Of a DNA stretch of 64,000 nucleotides, positions 37,201-50,838 are shown in pieces; the stretch's first letter is position 1, and every line of letters starts with the position of its first letter. The DNA comes from Theristus sp. LFF4_11. Lineage: Eukaryota > Nematoda > Chromadorea > Monhysterida > Xyalidae. The position numbers and the translations under genes are program-made. The notes below the pieces were generated by a model that saw nothing but the letters and a program-made list of their open reading frames with translations, was not told where the DNA came from and did no database searches. The stretch lies in the NCBI GenBank assembly GCA_030248135.1, contig JASANC010004507.1:1-64000 (forward strand). The letters run 5' to 3'.

Positions 37201-39330
37201 TTTACCTGTTTGAAAAGGGCAAATCTGGCATGCGATGTTGAGATGGCACAGACAGTAAAGTTGGAGGCAGTATCTTTTCATGAAAAAGGGCACGCGTGTT
37301 CAGGCGTCCATTTACCTCGACACCAACCCAGCGTAAAATGTTTTTTTTTAATTTGCATGACGGCACGACAAATAAATAAATACTGAAACACACCTGTCGA
37401 GCTCAATGGGCGAGAGGGAGAATCGCGATCAAGCATCGCTTTCAAATGTCGTGACAGCTTTGCGAGTCGTTCCAACAATTGGTCGCTCGACTGAAATTGG
37501 TGTCTTTGGCGGTGGGGCTGCTTGCGACCGCTGATTTCACGAATAACGCCTGGTGTGAATATTTAGAAACCGTGAAAATTTTAAGCTGAGTTTGAAGTTC
37601 AGGGTCTGATAGGCAGCTTACAGATCAGTCCTGCATTGTGGCGTGAAGACAAGACATGTTACACAGTGTCAAACAAACACACCGGCACCATACATACACC
37701 ATACACTGACACGCGCACTGCCCTAATCACGCACATTTTGTATGTGCGCCTGTGCGTTTGTTTGTGATTGTGCAACATTACTGCGTCATAACGAGTATGA
37801 CTGTCTGTGACATTACCGAAGAAATTTGTAATTGAAAGTAAAATTGTGGCTTTAAAAACCACCTACTGGTCAGCAACATGGGCAGGCTGTTCTCAGGAGG
37901 GGGTTGTTCAAAGTGCTGGTTTCCAACCGGTGCTTCATGGAAATTACTGTTCGACTGAATAAGACTTGGTAAGAAATTTGACTTCTTCAGTTGATTTTCT
38001 TGACGGTAATTGAATAAATTTCTTCCAAATTTTCCGACGGCCCGTTTCGATCGCCGTTTAATGTTGAACAAACGTCGCCACCTGTCGGCCGTTCGTTTGT
38101 CGCGCGCGGTGAAGCCTTCGAATATTGGCATGAACGGCAAAGTTACGGCAGAATTTGCAAATATTATGCAGATAAAGGGTTTTTATGACGCAAACGAAGA
38201 GAGAACTGGTTTTCTATCTAATGAACCATTATTTGGCGCACTGAAACTACTGATGCTCACTATGATTCAATCAGAGCACATGTTGATCGAAAACGTTGCC
38301 AGCTGAATATTCCATCAAGTGCCAACAATTCAAACTTTTCAACCAAAATGATATAAACAGATCTATCAATAACAATAATGGTATGGCCTGTAACGTTGCA
38401 TTACATCATACATTTTGTGCACATGCACTTCGGTGCCATATAACACTAACAAGCCCTGAACAAAAACAGCGCGTTCACCTCGACTGAGACAGGCGGCGCG
38501 TTTCGTCAAGTCGTGGCGGTCGGCGTCGACAGCGATGCAGGCCATCAGTTCGTCGCCGGCAGCGCTGCCCAATTGGCATGCCAACTTCGCGGCCATCTGA
38601 TCGAAAAGCATACTCGTCGCTTGCAGTTGCTGCAACACGTAGTGTGATGAAGGATCTTCATTTCTGTCATGCTACCCAACACGTATGCATTGTATTCTTC
38701 TGCGTTTTCCCTGTGGTTATGCTGTCGAATCGAAAGAGTGAGAACGGAAAATCAAATGAATTTTTAGTTTTTGCGGTCGATCGACTGTCCAAAATTTTGC
38801 ATGTGTCTCGACGCGAATCTAGTCTGGTCCTCAGACTTGTTTCTGGTCATTTGTATATTCGTTCCGTCTCGTCAGGCATTCTGTTTCCTTTTTTATGTCG
38901 ACACATTAGAGCAAGCAACATTCAAAGCAAGATCTAGTGCAAGTGTACCTGCTGCTGTGCAAACTCAACGACCATCTCGTGCATGCGGTCCGGTGACACG
39001 ATTTGATCGTCATTTTGTGCTGAAATGCGCGTTGTCATTAACATTTACTAGTTTCAATTTTTAATTGATTAATTTTAATCAGCTGTTTCCCCTGTTTATT
39101 GGTGTTTGGAACATGTTTTTTCTGCTTGCCCAGATAAGTAAATATACTTACTGGCATGGCACTCGAGTGATCTCAAAACGTCATGCGGTTTTACTTTCCA
39201 AAAAATATATTCTTAAGTTTTAATAATCTGTTAACAAACCGTTGCTGTTGAATGTCACAACATTAGCAACCGTCAGCATCAGGTGCACAAGCGCAATGCC
39301 AACTGTAGCCAGCACTGTGGACACCTTCAT
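34204..39330 (-). CDS. MLT-10-like moulting cycle protein, secreted
   Basis: MLT-10-like proteins are a nematode-specific family linked to the moulting cycle and expressed in the hypodermis. Eleven phase-consistent exons give 636 aa: 39330-39240, 39019-38949, 38629-38479, 38115-37867, 37549-37394, 37205-36897, 36723-36594, 36190-35992, 35434-35192, 34805-34619 and 34328-34204. Exon 1 encodes a signal peptide (MKVSTVLATVGIALVHLML). A dibasic KRRSKRAVGKFG stretch lies in exon 4. The family core has LLSPKFFSL and APDLFSLSD in exon 6 and NERKGWQELALEVTGA in exon 7. The C-terminus is a repeat of the LSPxxLxP type (YKVLSPNVIGPSILSPAVL; VLSPKVLCPSWLSP), ending VLSPSVLS. The donor of exon 7 (AT|GTTCGT) was chosen for phase and is the weakest junction. 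Confidence 0.92.
35622..35773. mobile_element. MITE of the CAGTC family (MLT-10 gene intron 8)
   Basis: The right end, with ACCAACCAATCACAGC then AAGTTAGACTGTA, and the left end TCTAACACTACAATCC with GACTGGTTGATGCATGCA are diverged family termini. Confidence 0.6.
35835..35984. mobile_element. CAGTCGAACTC MITE, eroded left end (MLT-10 gene intron 8)
   Basis: AGCATGCCTCACGTGTGCAC, AACCAGCTGATTACC and TTTTAAGTTCGACAGTATA match the right half of the family. It ends 7 nt from the exon 8 donor side. Confidence 0.6.
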
Positions 39331-41148
39331 GATTGCAACAGCAGCAACTGGATTGATTGATTGTCAATTGCAACAATGGACGTTTTATGTCTTGTTGACA
39401 GTCGCCCCCGATAATGATTATGGTATTGCTGATGTTCGTCTTGTCGGTCGTTCATTTTATGCATTTTATTAATGACGTGGAAGTGTTTCAAAACAATACC
39501 AGATAAGCAATCAACTCCGATTGGGCATTTATCTTTTTTCACATGACCTTTAGGTGCACCGTTGATCGTTGAAGTGAAGGGAATTGATCGGTTTGAAACA
39601 CAAATCAGACAAAACTTGCACAATGATGAGAAAATATTCCGAGCGCTTTGTTTTACGATGATGCGCCTGTTAGTCTACTTACGTATTAAATCCTTTTCTT
39701 CTAAAAACAACTATTTAATTGGTTACTGGTTTACGTTTCAAGTATATTCAAGTATTAAAAAAGTTCATTGCAAAAATCTTATTGACAGTATAAAAACAAA
39801 ACGCCGCCAACAAAGTGCACGATGATTTTTTAAAAACGTTCTGTTTTGACCTGTTTGACATTTGACTGTTCGTGCACAATAATCGTAAGATAAAAAACCG
39901 TAAAAATAGGAATCCACTGATAACATTGAATTTCAAAGAAATGAATTGCATCCAGATTTTTAGATTACCTAAAAGTTTAGACTCTGCGATTGTTACTGAA
40001 ACATGAGTATGTCAAAACATTTGATAGCTAGAAGCGTACAGCGCTAAAACTTTGATAATTTGTTTTATTTTTTTATTAACTGTGTGTGCTTAAAGTTTTA
40101 AAAAGAAAATTAAGCAGAAAATTTAATGAAAGATTTTACACAAACTGAAAGAAATCGAAGTAAAAGCGCTTCAGTATATTCCTTTATCAAGCGGTCAACA
40201 AAAATATACTCCGATTAAATGTATTCTGCGTGCAACATCCGTACACAACAACACTGGGAAACACTGACCTGACAGTATTTATGTATTTCATGTAATCTAT
40301 TAAGTAACGTTAATCAATCAATCATTTATCATGACAATACACAAAATTCCCAACAATGACTAACATGCAAGAAAATATGCAAGTGTACCGCAATTAAAAT
40401 TATGATAAATGAATTACAAGTCTTTTTAATCCGTCAAAATAGATGACATCCCAAGATGGCATCTGTCAGATTGTAACAATTAAAACCAAAGCATCTGACA
40501 AGACAAATCATGTGAATAATTTCCACTGAACGTAAAGCTGGTGTGGTAGTCATGAAAATCTCAATCACGTAACAAAACAGATTTCACAGCTGCTTATTCA
40601 GCAACGACAGAAAGGGGCTTTAAAAAAGTAACAACCAAGCTCAAGTCAAGACACAAAAATCGGTCATTGAAAAAGTTCAAATTACATGTTTGTTGCTGAA
40701 TGTTGAACGGAACCACAGCCAATGACAAATTCCAAAAAAATATCCAAAAAATGAAAAAAAAACTTTTAAGTTTTTTGAAAGGTGCATTCATGAAGCAGTA
40801 ATTAGTAACCGCGTAGCTATGTTTTAATTCGCCTTTTGTTTGAGTCGACCGACCCGGCCTCTACACAGTTTGAGTTCGAGCGGAATCGGTTGGATTTTAA
40901 ATTTTGTTAGTCGCTTAAAGCATAGGCGATTCAAAGGCTTTTTTCTGAAGGTTGCTTGAAGTTGAAACAAAACGTTTTTTCTGCTTCTTGGCTACAGAAA
41001 AGTTAAATCAAAAAACAAATTTATGATTTTCGAACTCAACGCATCGGGGCGGTTCGGTTGGTGCCAAATTTGACTCAATTTGCGAACTCTTTAAGAACCA
41101 TCCTTGGTAGGTATACTGAAAAAGCCGATCTCAAACATTGTTCTCATC
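39331..41148. other. AT-rich intergenic spacer
   Basis: This is the upstream region of the MLT-10-like gene and downstream region of the Patched-related gene. It is strongly AT-rich. I see no exon, RNA gene or repeat pair. Confidence 0.5.
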
Positions 41149-44100
41149 TCACAAAATCTTCTCAAACCTGACCGAGCGCGCATTAACGTGGTCCAAATGT
41201 GCGGCGGTTTTCAAGTTGCAGTGTTTCAAGTACGCAGACGGATCGAGGAACTGCGTCGTGCGTCTTGCGGCGACAAAAACATTGGTCGTAGTGGTCGTGC
41301 TCGCTGGACGCGGCAGATTGGACAGTTGACTCAATCGACTGTGCTCAGCTGGACGCTGCTTGGTGGTGGCAACCGAAGTAACCGATTGTTTCCTCGCATT
41401 TGGAACATGAAACCGACCGTCGCCGAGCGCAAGAATGTCGATGCGGTTCTTCTGGGTGACGTTCAGTATCTGCGGCTGCGAAACTTTAATGCTGCCGGCG
41501 TGTTCGGTGTGAGTTTTTCGGCCATTTGTCTGGACGGTCTCATCGGGCGAATCGTAAGTAATCGACGATGTCGACGCGTTACTGTGCGTCGACGTCACCG
41601 CAATGGGAGACTGCTGATTTGTTGGCGGCGTTGATGGACTGACTCGACTTGCTGACGCACTTTCAAACGGTACACAGCAGAATAAACTGGCCAATTGAGT
41701 TTCGCTGTTTTCATAATTATGCAGTTGATGTTCTTGCTGATTGAATTTTCGTTTATTGTTCGAATCATTATTTATTGGTTCTTCTCTCGAGCGATCTTTC
41801 GGCGGCGCCTTCCAACAACAGAAACAACAAGAGCACCACTCGGCGGCACATAACAGCAGCGGCAGTAGAAAGAGTCCGTGGTACACGCCGATAATCATCA
41901 CCAACACCACTGTTTTGACGAATGTTTCGGCAATGTAGGAGCGAATACCAACGAGTGTGACTACGCCGAACAGCGTTGACAGACTGCTCTGAAGTGAGCA
42001 ACTGCGGTGCGTGATGGTGATGGACATCCAGCAAAGACATCCATTGCAAACATAACCAAAAATAGCGGGTGTCCCAGACTGACTGAAGACAATATGCAGT
42101 CTAAAATAACACAGAAATGTTGTACAGTGCCAAGCACTTCAGCTAACCTGCATAATTGGCCATCCGACCGTCTCCAGGGTGGCCGACAACTTCTGCTGCA
42201 TCGTGTTGCCGCGCGCATGGTGGAAATGATAAGTGACATGTGAACTGAAGTCGACCGAGAAGCCGATGGACAGGAGAATGGTGATATTCGAGATGATGTC
42301 CAGTGAGACGCCCACTGCGGCCAGCCAGCCCAGTACGCCGACGTTGATGCTGATGACGGCGGCCGCGACGGCGACGCAGCAGACGACGTTCGGGATGAAC
42401 AGCAACGCGATCAACAGCATGGCGACGCCGGCCACAGCGACGTTACCGGCCGTGGCGCTGCCGATGGCGTCGTACTGCTCGGCCAGCGGGAACGACACGT
42501 CGTACACGTAGACGCGCACGTGCTGCAGGGGCACACGTTGCACAATGAATGGCAGTTGAGGCAAACTCATGCACACAACGTTTATCCGGCACGCCGCGTC
42601 ATGTCTCCTCATTCATGAAGCAAAAAAACTGTAATGCAGCACGTCACGTTATCACGTTCGTAGCTTCGTTTTAGCTTGTTCATACAAGCATTCATACATG
42701 ACGTGCCGGATATGTAGTGGCGGCCACAAGTTTGGAAACCCCTGCGTGCGCTAAATATCGCGCATTTTAGCGTTATTACTATGCACATAAGCAAATATTT
42801 TTGATTTTTGGAACAAGCAATTGTTGTGTTCATAAAAACAAAGCTAGTATGTGTTGGGCAGAGACGCACAATGAAAGCACGCACATCCCACCGCACACAC
42901 GCGCGCGCATCGGGCTTCCCAACTTTTGGCCGCCACTGTACGTCGTGCATAAATTACCTTTCATAAGACAAAAAGGACAACTCAGTGTTTTCTATGAATG
43001 GATGTTATAATATGCACTGTGCTCCTGATGCTATCGCTGTATCTCCTTGAAATTTTTTAATAAAACAGCAAAGTTTGACATTCAAATACAAAGCTGTCCA
43101 GGATACATTTCATATTCTAAAAAACAAACGTCAAACCAACCGGATTCTCGCTGTTAATATCATTGACGAGGCCGACCAGTGTTCGCATCGCCGACGATCG
43201 ATTGTCAAAGCTCATATGAACGGTCGGTACATACAGCCGTTGGTGCCGCACGTAAATCTCGCTGCTCTCTGCGGCACCAGCCCTCTCCAATACCACATCC
43301 GCTTTGTAATGTTGAAACACGGGTTGTTCCAGGAAATCACGCACCAACACTTCGTAGAACTGTCTTCGCGAGTCGAAATTCTGATTGCGAGCGACCGCGG
43401 CGAAATTTCGAATTAAATTTCTGTTGTTGTTGTTGTTGTTAGTTCGAAAATTGCCGTCCGTTGTGCGGAGGCCGTCGTTCGTTTGCGAGTACGCGAGAAA
43501 ATCGCGCAGCCAAAAGTGTTGCGTCTCGATGGTGTACGGCGTGTGCTCGAGGCGAGCGACGATGTCGAGCAGTTCGAATTGAGTTCGCAGATCGTAGACG
43601 TCCATCAAGCCGCTGATGACCACCTCTGCCGCTGTGTTGTACCTTAAAACAGTCAAGTAATGTTTGGAACCTCATAAAACTATCAGCTGTTAAAAAAGTC
43701 AATACGTAAAAAGAAATAATTTGTCTCTGAGCAAATAAATTTAAAACAAATCAAACAACCAACCGCGTGAAATGTCGATCATAAAGCACCGAATAACGGT
43801 ACGTATCCGAATCGTACGGTACCAGGTGATAAGCAGGTAGTCCTTGCTTCAATCGAGTGATACACCAAATAGAAACGGCTAAATACGCGCAATAACTGAG
43901 AGCTAATGCTATTTGTACATAACGACTTTGAAGTAATCGGGTATGCCAGTTGCCGAAATAAACGTTCTGCCAGGGACGCTCGCTCAAGCAGCTCGTCAAT
44001 CCAAAGAAGGCGCGTTCTTTGGCGTCTGGTATGAAAAAAGTTCAAGCGTTGTTTTTTCTAGATTCGCGCAGATTCCGCTGACATCAATACAGGATGATTG

Positions 44101-47100
44101 TGTTAAATCCACTGTGTCAAATTATCAAAATGGTTTGAAAAAGTCTTTGAATAACTTCAGACTTGAGAACAAAACCAAAACTACTTAAAAATTTTGCAAA
44201 ATTTCCTCTGACCTGGAAAATTAACTCGAAGCTTCCTCAGCGACAAGCCATGACGATTGTCTCGCTCACGATACCCGCTGATTGCCATTAAAGCGCCAAA
44301 CATAATCAGTTGAAAACCAAACACAATGATAATCGCAAGACAACAGTGCGCGCAGAAGATTCGTATTGCTGTGATAATGAATTGTTCAATTTGATTTTTT
44401 TTAATTTGACTCGAAACTTGTTGCCACGACGACAATTCCGACAAACCAGAATTCTCACCCGGAAACGTGCTGAAGCAGCCGACAGCAAATACGGACGCAT
44501 CCGTTAAAGTAGTGATGGTTATGGAAACCGCCGATTCAGAGTAAGTCTCTTGTAGTCTTGCACAAACGGAATTCCGCGGGTTCGAGCGTCGCCAGACGTT
44601 CAACAGAACATAAGTGTCGTCAACGCCAATTGCTGCAGAAAGTTGACAAAAGCTGTCATGTTAAAATTCACCACAAAAAAGGCATAACAAAGAGTCTTTT
44701 ATAATGTTTCTGAAAACTAATGTTGTCGCTATTCTTTTAAGAACTTTTTGCCTAATAGCTGTGAAACTACATAACAAAACTCACAGAGAACCAAGAACGG
44801 CACGATCATGGCGATTTGTATTAGTGGAACGCCAACGAGATGCAGGATTGCTTGAGAGCAGACGATGCCACAAGCCGCTGACCAGACGCCACCGATCGCG
44901 AGCCACGGTTTGCTTAACACAACGTCCGTCATACAGCAGGAACCTGAACAAGGATACAAGTTTTAAGTCAACAATCAACTTTGCTATTTTTCAGTTAACA
45001 GTTACCCTTTTTTAGCTACAGCGAACATTTGGCAAGGTCGTGCTAACTGAATTGCCATTGTTCAGCCACTTCAAGCAATAAAACCGTCATGAAAAAAAGA
45101 GCTTTTCTGGATATGTTTAAAAGAATATGATTGAAAACCAGGTAATAAAAAGATTGATGTGAGCATTTTAAATATTTTAATATTTTAAAATATTTCAAAG
45201 TGCTGCAGTGAAACTATTCTGGAACTATGGGTACCTGCTGAAAAGAGCAGCAGCACTGCGGCGAGTAGCGGCAGCCATCGTCGTGTTCGCTCGCCAGTGA
45301 GAGACAGGTCACGGACATAGTGGCGTGAATTCCAAAATGCTACATCCACGAGCGACGAGTTTACTCTGATAATGTTTTAGAATAAGAAATTCCTTCGATT
45401 TCGATAGTACCTTAAAAAACACTTATCTAAAAACCAAAAATAGCTAGCAAACTAGCTATCAAACAAAGTCGAAACGTTCAACACACACACCTTCGCAGCG
45501 CGTTCACCCAAACGTCTCCGTAGGAAGTCAACAGCTCATTGCCAATTTCAGGCGGCAAATCGAATATCATTCGAACATATCGTGCGTGTTGTATCCTCCC
45601 ATCTTCGGTTGTGGTCACATCGCCCAACAGCGAGCCAATGTAAAGCGAACGATCGCGATGCAAATGTACCACGGGAAATGTTAGGCGAAGCGGTGGCAGG
45701 AATTCCTAGAAGTCAGAACCTTCTTGAATTTATGGTTGCATAAACTAAACTGCAGCTGAAACCCTTTGTTAATCAGTGCCACCAGAAAACCTGAAGACTG
45801 GAAGTGATAATGAGAGACTAAACAAAAAGTTTTGTAACAAACTTATCAAAAAAATTTTTTTTCCGAACCGGATTGTCACGGCTAACAGCCATCGCGTGCC
45901 ACAGCGCCAAGAAAGCGTCCGGCCTACAATGAATCCCAGAATGTTGGGCACAAATCTCCGCATAGCTGGTCGTCACCGGTTTCACACCGCCCAATCCGAT
46001 ACCATCACTTCTGTTGTGATTCAAAAATCGTCCATCACTCCGTTCTTCAAGCCTTTCAATCGGTACGATTGCTGTAAACTTCAGGTTATCCAGTTGACTC
46101 CTTAAACGGGCGTACTGCGCAACGAAGACCGGATGGAAAACATTTAGTTCTTGCGGAGATGAAAGAATCGCGATTAGAAGGTTGCCCGCAAGGAAGTCGC
46201 GGTCGGAGAAATAACCGCCGTCCGGGAAGATACGCGACATCGCCACGCGGTCGCTTCGGCTTCGCAGGTTGTCCGGAAGGAATAGCTGAAATGACGTTCT
46301 TTTGGACTGAGGCTTTTACTAACACGTTGTTTAGTTTGCTACTATCTTTTTGGTTTCGAGACTGAATGTGCGCGTAGACAAATGAAGTTTCATCCATGAC
46401 GGCGGGAATTCAAAATTGGTACAATGAAAGTGATCCGTGTACTCTAAAAATAGGTCATTTCATGGCAACGACAAATTGCCACAGATTGACCGAGGGGTCA
46501 AAATCCATGGCAACATGTTTTATCATAATTTGACCCCCTGGTCAAAATATGGCATGAAATGACACAGGGTCGCTTAAGCTGTTTTGAATTGCCACATAAA
46601 AATTGAAACTACTACTTTCCTTTCGACGTCTTTCAAACGCATTGAATCGCAGAACCAAAAAAAGATAATACAGTAATGGGATGTTTTGAATTGTTGCAAT
46701 TACAGCACAGCAAAGTCAGCAGGCTGATACACTTGCCACATATGTGAGATGTGCCTGTCAAAAGAGGTAGAGGTTCAATCAAATGCATGTGGAGGATGCC
46801 GAAGTCTTTTAGGTGGAGGGAGGCACATCCGGAAAACTGAGTTTTCAGAACCGTTATTGCTGTGTTTAATTCTTGGATTGCTCAAGATACGTTCAGGTAC
46901 TGTAATGAAACGTTTCGATATTAATAGTATTGGACACTTGGAATGTGCATAATGCGTCGTCATCGCACCTTCACATCGCCGCCGTGTCTCGTCTTCGCAC
47001 GAAAATGTCTGAGACCGTCGATGAACGGTCCCAACAGCAGACAAACGATCACTAATGGTATGGCGAGAAAGATTAACGGATGTCGCCCGATGCGATGGCC

Positions 47101-47421
47101 GAGTTCGCCGGCCCATCTGCGCATCGTGTTGTCGATCGCCAGCCAGACGCCAATTATGGTCAGTTTCCTTTTGTTATTATCATTACTATTACTATTACTA
47201 ATACTATTATTGCTGTCGTTGTTATCATCGGCGGCATTTCGCTCCTCGTCTCGCTGCTTCTCATGTTTAATCGTGCGTTTCGCTGGGCGCTCACAAACGG
47301 CGGCGTCCTTTACTCGTGACTGACTCGGGTTTGCTGTTATTGTTGTTGCGAAATGCATTCTTCGTTGTTGTCGTTGTTGTTGTTGTTGAGACACAATTGG
47401 TGACATTTTGTTATCTTTCAT
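41149..47421 (-). CDS. Patched-related sterol-sensing-domain transmembrane protein
   Basis: Patched-related (PTR) proteins are twelve-pass RND-type membrane proteins, greatly expanded in nematodes, with roles in cuticle formation, osmotic balance and lipid transport. Eleven exons give 1,213 aa: 47421-46969, 46285-45887, 45705-45489, 45339-45235, 44943-44785, 44632-44459, 44368-44213, 44025-43764, 43642-43141, 42522-42148 and 41988-41149. An N-terminal Gln/Asn-rich cytosolic stretch (about 1-85) precedes TM1 (HPLIFLAIPLVIVCLLLGPF). Ectodomain 1 runs to about residue 370. The sterol-sensing domain has the conserved PFLVLSIGVDDTYVLLNVW. Ectodomain 2 is about 560-810. The second TM block contains LSIGFSVDFSSHVTYHFHHA and ETVGWPIMQ, then LSTLFGVVTL. 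A 200-residue Ser/Thr/Gln-rich tail follows. The junction between exons 3 and 4 is the least certain, because the obvious acceptor at 45367 meets an in-frame stop. Confidence 0.93.
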
Positions 47422-50400
47422 GTGTCCTGTGCATTGAGTATGGTGTATATCTGTTTTTTATTTCACGTATTCGAAATTCAATTGATCAATTCAACATGAA
47501 CGCGCCCGAGAGAGACAAATATCACGTGAAATTTATCTCTTCGATATCTCAATACTGCTGCTATGTACGTATGCATTTGCCTTAGTTTAGATTTCTAGGT
47601 GGCGCGCGGCCTTCAAGCGAAACCGTATTATACATTCGAATTCGACAATAAAGAAAACCTCGCTGATTAAACTATTCATTATGTGGGATTTATGAGGAGT
47701 TTACAAGATCTACATGCACACGTGCGTGTGGAAACATATGCACGGACGGCATGAAAACGCAACCAATCAAGACCAATATGTCAATAGCACGTGTTTCAAG
47801 CCAATTGTTGTTCGTGAAAAATTCGATTACAGCACGCTTGAAATGCTATGTGTGCAAAAACCCCATCAAACATGTCGCGATCGACCTTTTTTCGAAAGTA
47901 TGTGTGTCTTTCGCGTACAAACAGTTCAACGAAGTGTGAGAGCAGAGGCCGACTACTGGCGACAACAATAACTTTTTTTGGATCAGATAGATTTACAGAT
48001 ATGGCTTTTATGGAACATACATTTGTGTCGCCGCGCCTGCCATAGGTGAAAAAAATATAAATATTGTAGGCGGGTGAAATGACGGGCACAGAATGTGAAG
48101 GTTTGATGCATGTTCTGATTTCAAGAACTTTTGTTGCGACCGGTGCTTCGGTTTAACGCCAAAATATAGTATAACCTTTTTCGCGATGAATTTTGGTATA
48201 ATATTTTTACAAAGAACGTGGAGGCTAAATGATATCTGATACTTACTAAAAGTCACTCAAGTGGTTGGGTGGTAGCGCGTTAGACTATTTCTGTGCGTTC
48301 GGGGATCGCGCCTCGCCGAGGGGTGTATAGGCACTTAATGTCAAAGAAAACTCGATGGACGCTCTACTCGATGGCGTTCTGGACGCGCTTTTCTGGGTTA
48401 GCCCTGACTAAAAACATCGCCTGAAATCACCGTTCGTTCGTTCGGCCTAATGTCAAAAGTTGTGATAGGTATAACTTAGATTACGGTACTTGCAGAGAGT
48501 AGTCAGAGCGGCAACTTTATAACAACATACTTTCCGATTTATGAAGCGATAAAATAAAATGAAAAAGCGTGAACTGATAAGACACTTTGCTGATCGAAGA
48601 TGCATCCAATTAGCATTAATATGATTTTTTTGAATATAAATAAAGTTTGAATGCCCTTCGATCTTTTTATTACAAGTGTAAAAAACTTTGAAAACAATAC
48701 ATATACAGGTGTATTTGCAATTAAACAAGAACGTTGATTATTAAAAAATAAAGACTCATGTTCTGACTCTGAGCGTTGAGTCAATTTAAAATAATCCTGT
48801 ACATATCTGATACAAGCCTTAGTAATGCGTGGTAATTGCCTTAAAACTCGAGAGTTGAAAAGTGGACTAGTTTTTTCTGACACGACTACCACATGCATAT
48901 GCCTGCTGGGCATATTTTGCCTGGATTATCTAAAATTAAATTTGCATACATGATATATCTTAAAATTGAAACAGCGAGACAATAACGAGCAATTGACCAT
49001 TTGGTGCTAAAATCCGACATGTGTCTGACCTGGATCTGTGGATGTTCCGGCTATTATATTTTACACAAGTTCTTCTGTGAGTAAAAAAGTTTCCTTAATG
49101 TTCTTTTTGATAATAAGGAAGAATATGGGAGTACCATAATGCATTCTTAATTCATTCTCTATGGTGCATGTATCAGAGATCAGTAAGTTGCACACAACAT
49201 GTAGTACCAATATGCGCACGAAGGTACAGTGAAGGCCGGACAGCCGCATTTGAAAACCAAAACATTTGTCTTTTATTTACCCGCAAGACTTTTATTTATT
49301 AAAATTATCAATTGATCTTTTTCTCCATTTAAAATGTTAACTTTAAAAATGTTTTATACGTTTCTCGTAATCAACACCGAGCGCCCATCAATTTGTTGCC
49401 ACCTAGCTTGCTCAATACTCGCTCTTCAGTATTTGAGGTCACCACTCAACACGACACAACATTTGTAAATCCTCAATAATAAAACCATGAGATTACTACG
49501 TATGTGTTTTAAAATAAGTAGTTGTGGAAAGATTGCCCGGATCCTGCGCGTTGATTAATGACTTATTCTCTTCAATTCAAAGAGTGCACATTGGTTGAGC
49601 TCTAACTATTACGCGTGACAAATGGCATGACAATTATCGCCAATAAGACAACTCCATAAGTTAGTGTAAAATGTCGAGTATTGCCAGGTTTTCTAAAGAT
49701 TTGTGCTCCACAATAAAATACTCATAATAATAAAACACTTCTTCAAAAATTAAAGCTTGAACAAAGATGAAAACGACGTACCATAACCCGGTAAACCGAT
49801 GTGGTGGCAGTTGAATCTTTGCGCTTTTAAAAGCAAACAAATGTTTTCAAAATTGACGACAAAAATCACACATTAAATGACCTTCAAATGACACTGTTGA
49901 TTTAGACCACAAATCCAGTTGCCCAATTTTCAACGCTCCATTGACGACTCAAACAAGGTTGAAAATTTTACTTCACATTTGTGTCAGCATTACACCACTT
50001 CAGATATGTGTCATGAACGTTTTTTACCGTGTCGATTTTGTCACCCGATTTTAACTATTTAGCCAACCACCAGTGCTAGTTGCCTTTTACAGGACCATAT
50101 GACCCCGATTTAATTTCACATGCAGTTCAACATTGGAACACTTTTTTCAAGTTTTTGATAACAGAACATACAAAATACAACAGTCAAACCGAGCGAACAC
50201 CTGTTTGCAGGTTAAACAAGAACAACCCTCAACGTGTCAGCAGAGCACATACACCTCATTCTCTAAATACAAAAAAGGACCCAGACAGCAAGTCGAGGTG
50301 GCCGTGAAACGCGGATGACAGACACGGAACATCCGCGGCAACCAACATCAACAGCGCTACATTGGTATACTTTTTGCCTCGAGCGTGTCCAACCGGAAGG

Positions 50401-50830
50401 ACGTAATATGCCTTCAATGTGCTCGTAATGCACATTGGCAGATTATCGTGTCGGTAACGTCCCACAGTTCTGAACAAACGGCCACACTGTAGTCGGAGGT
50501 CTGAACGCACGCTAATTCGGTCGAACAATCCGAACGCACAAATCGAGAACAATTGAACACTTTCTGAATACAACCACCAACTCATTTAGCAGTTGTCATT
50601 CACCGTTAAACACTGAACACTTTTACTCAGCTAGTTTTTTAACAATAACAAAAATCTAATGACTTACCGAGCTGCCGTCCCATCTCGTTGATGACATTTC
50701 TTTTTTTTACACGACTTGCTCTCAAGCATCTGAAAGCGTGAAAGCAAAATAAGCACAAGCAACACGAAACTGACATCAAATTGGAACAAATAAGTCCGAA
50801 ATGAATCGCAAGTGATTCTGTTCACAGAGA
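47422..50830. other. Intergenic, mostly unassigned
   Basis: The region upstream of the Patched-related gene contains one SINE (48253-48445). A minus-strand open frame of 109 codons at 50585-50256 has no recognisable domain or clear splice sites. Nothing else could be supported. Confidence 0.45.
48253..48445 (+). mobile_element. tRNA-derived SINE (family C)
   Basis: The head has A-box-like GTGGTTGGGTGGTAGC and a degenerate B-box GGGGATCGCGCC. The body carries CTCGATGGCGTTCTGG and TTAGCCCTGACTAAAAAC, and the tail is TTCGTTCGTTCG. A second 3' fragment lies at 30436-30525, which shows it is a dispersed family. Confidence 0.65.
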
Positions 50831-50838
50831 CAGACGTA

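Noticed and set aside
50256..50585. 109-codon minus-strand frame with some hydrophobic stretches
   Set aside because: I could not find matching splice sites, flanking exons or a family; kept only as a remark in the intergenic entry.
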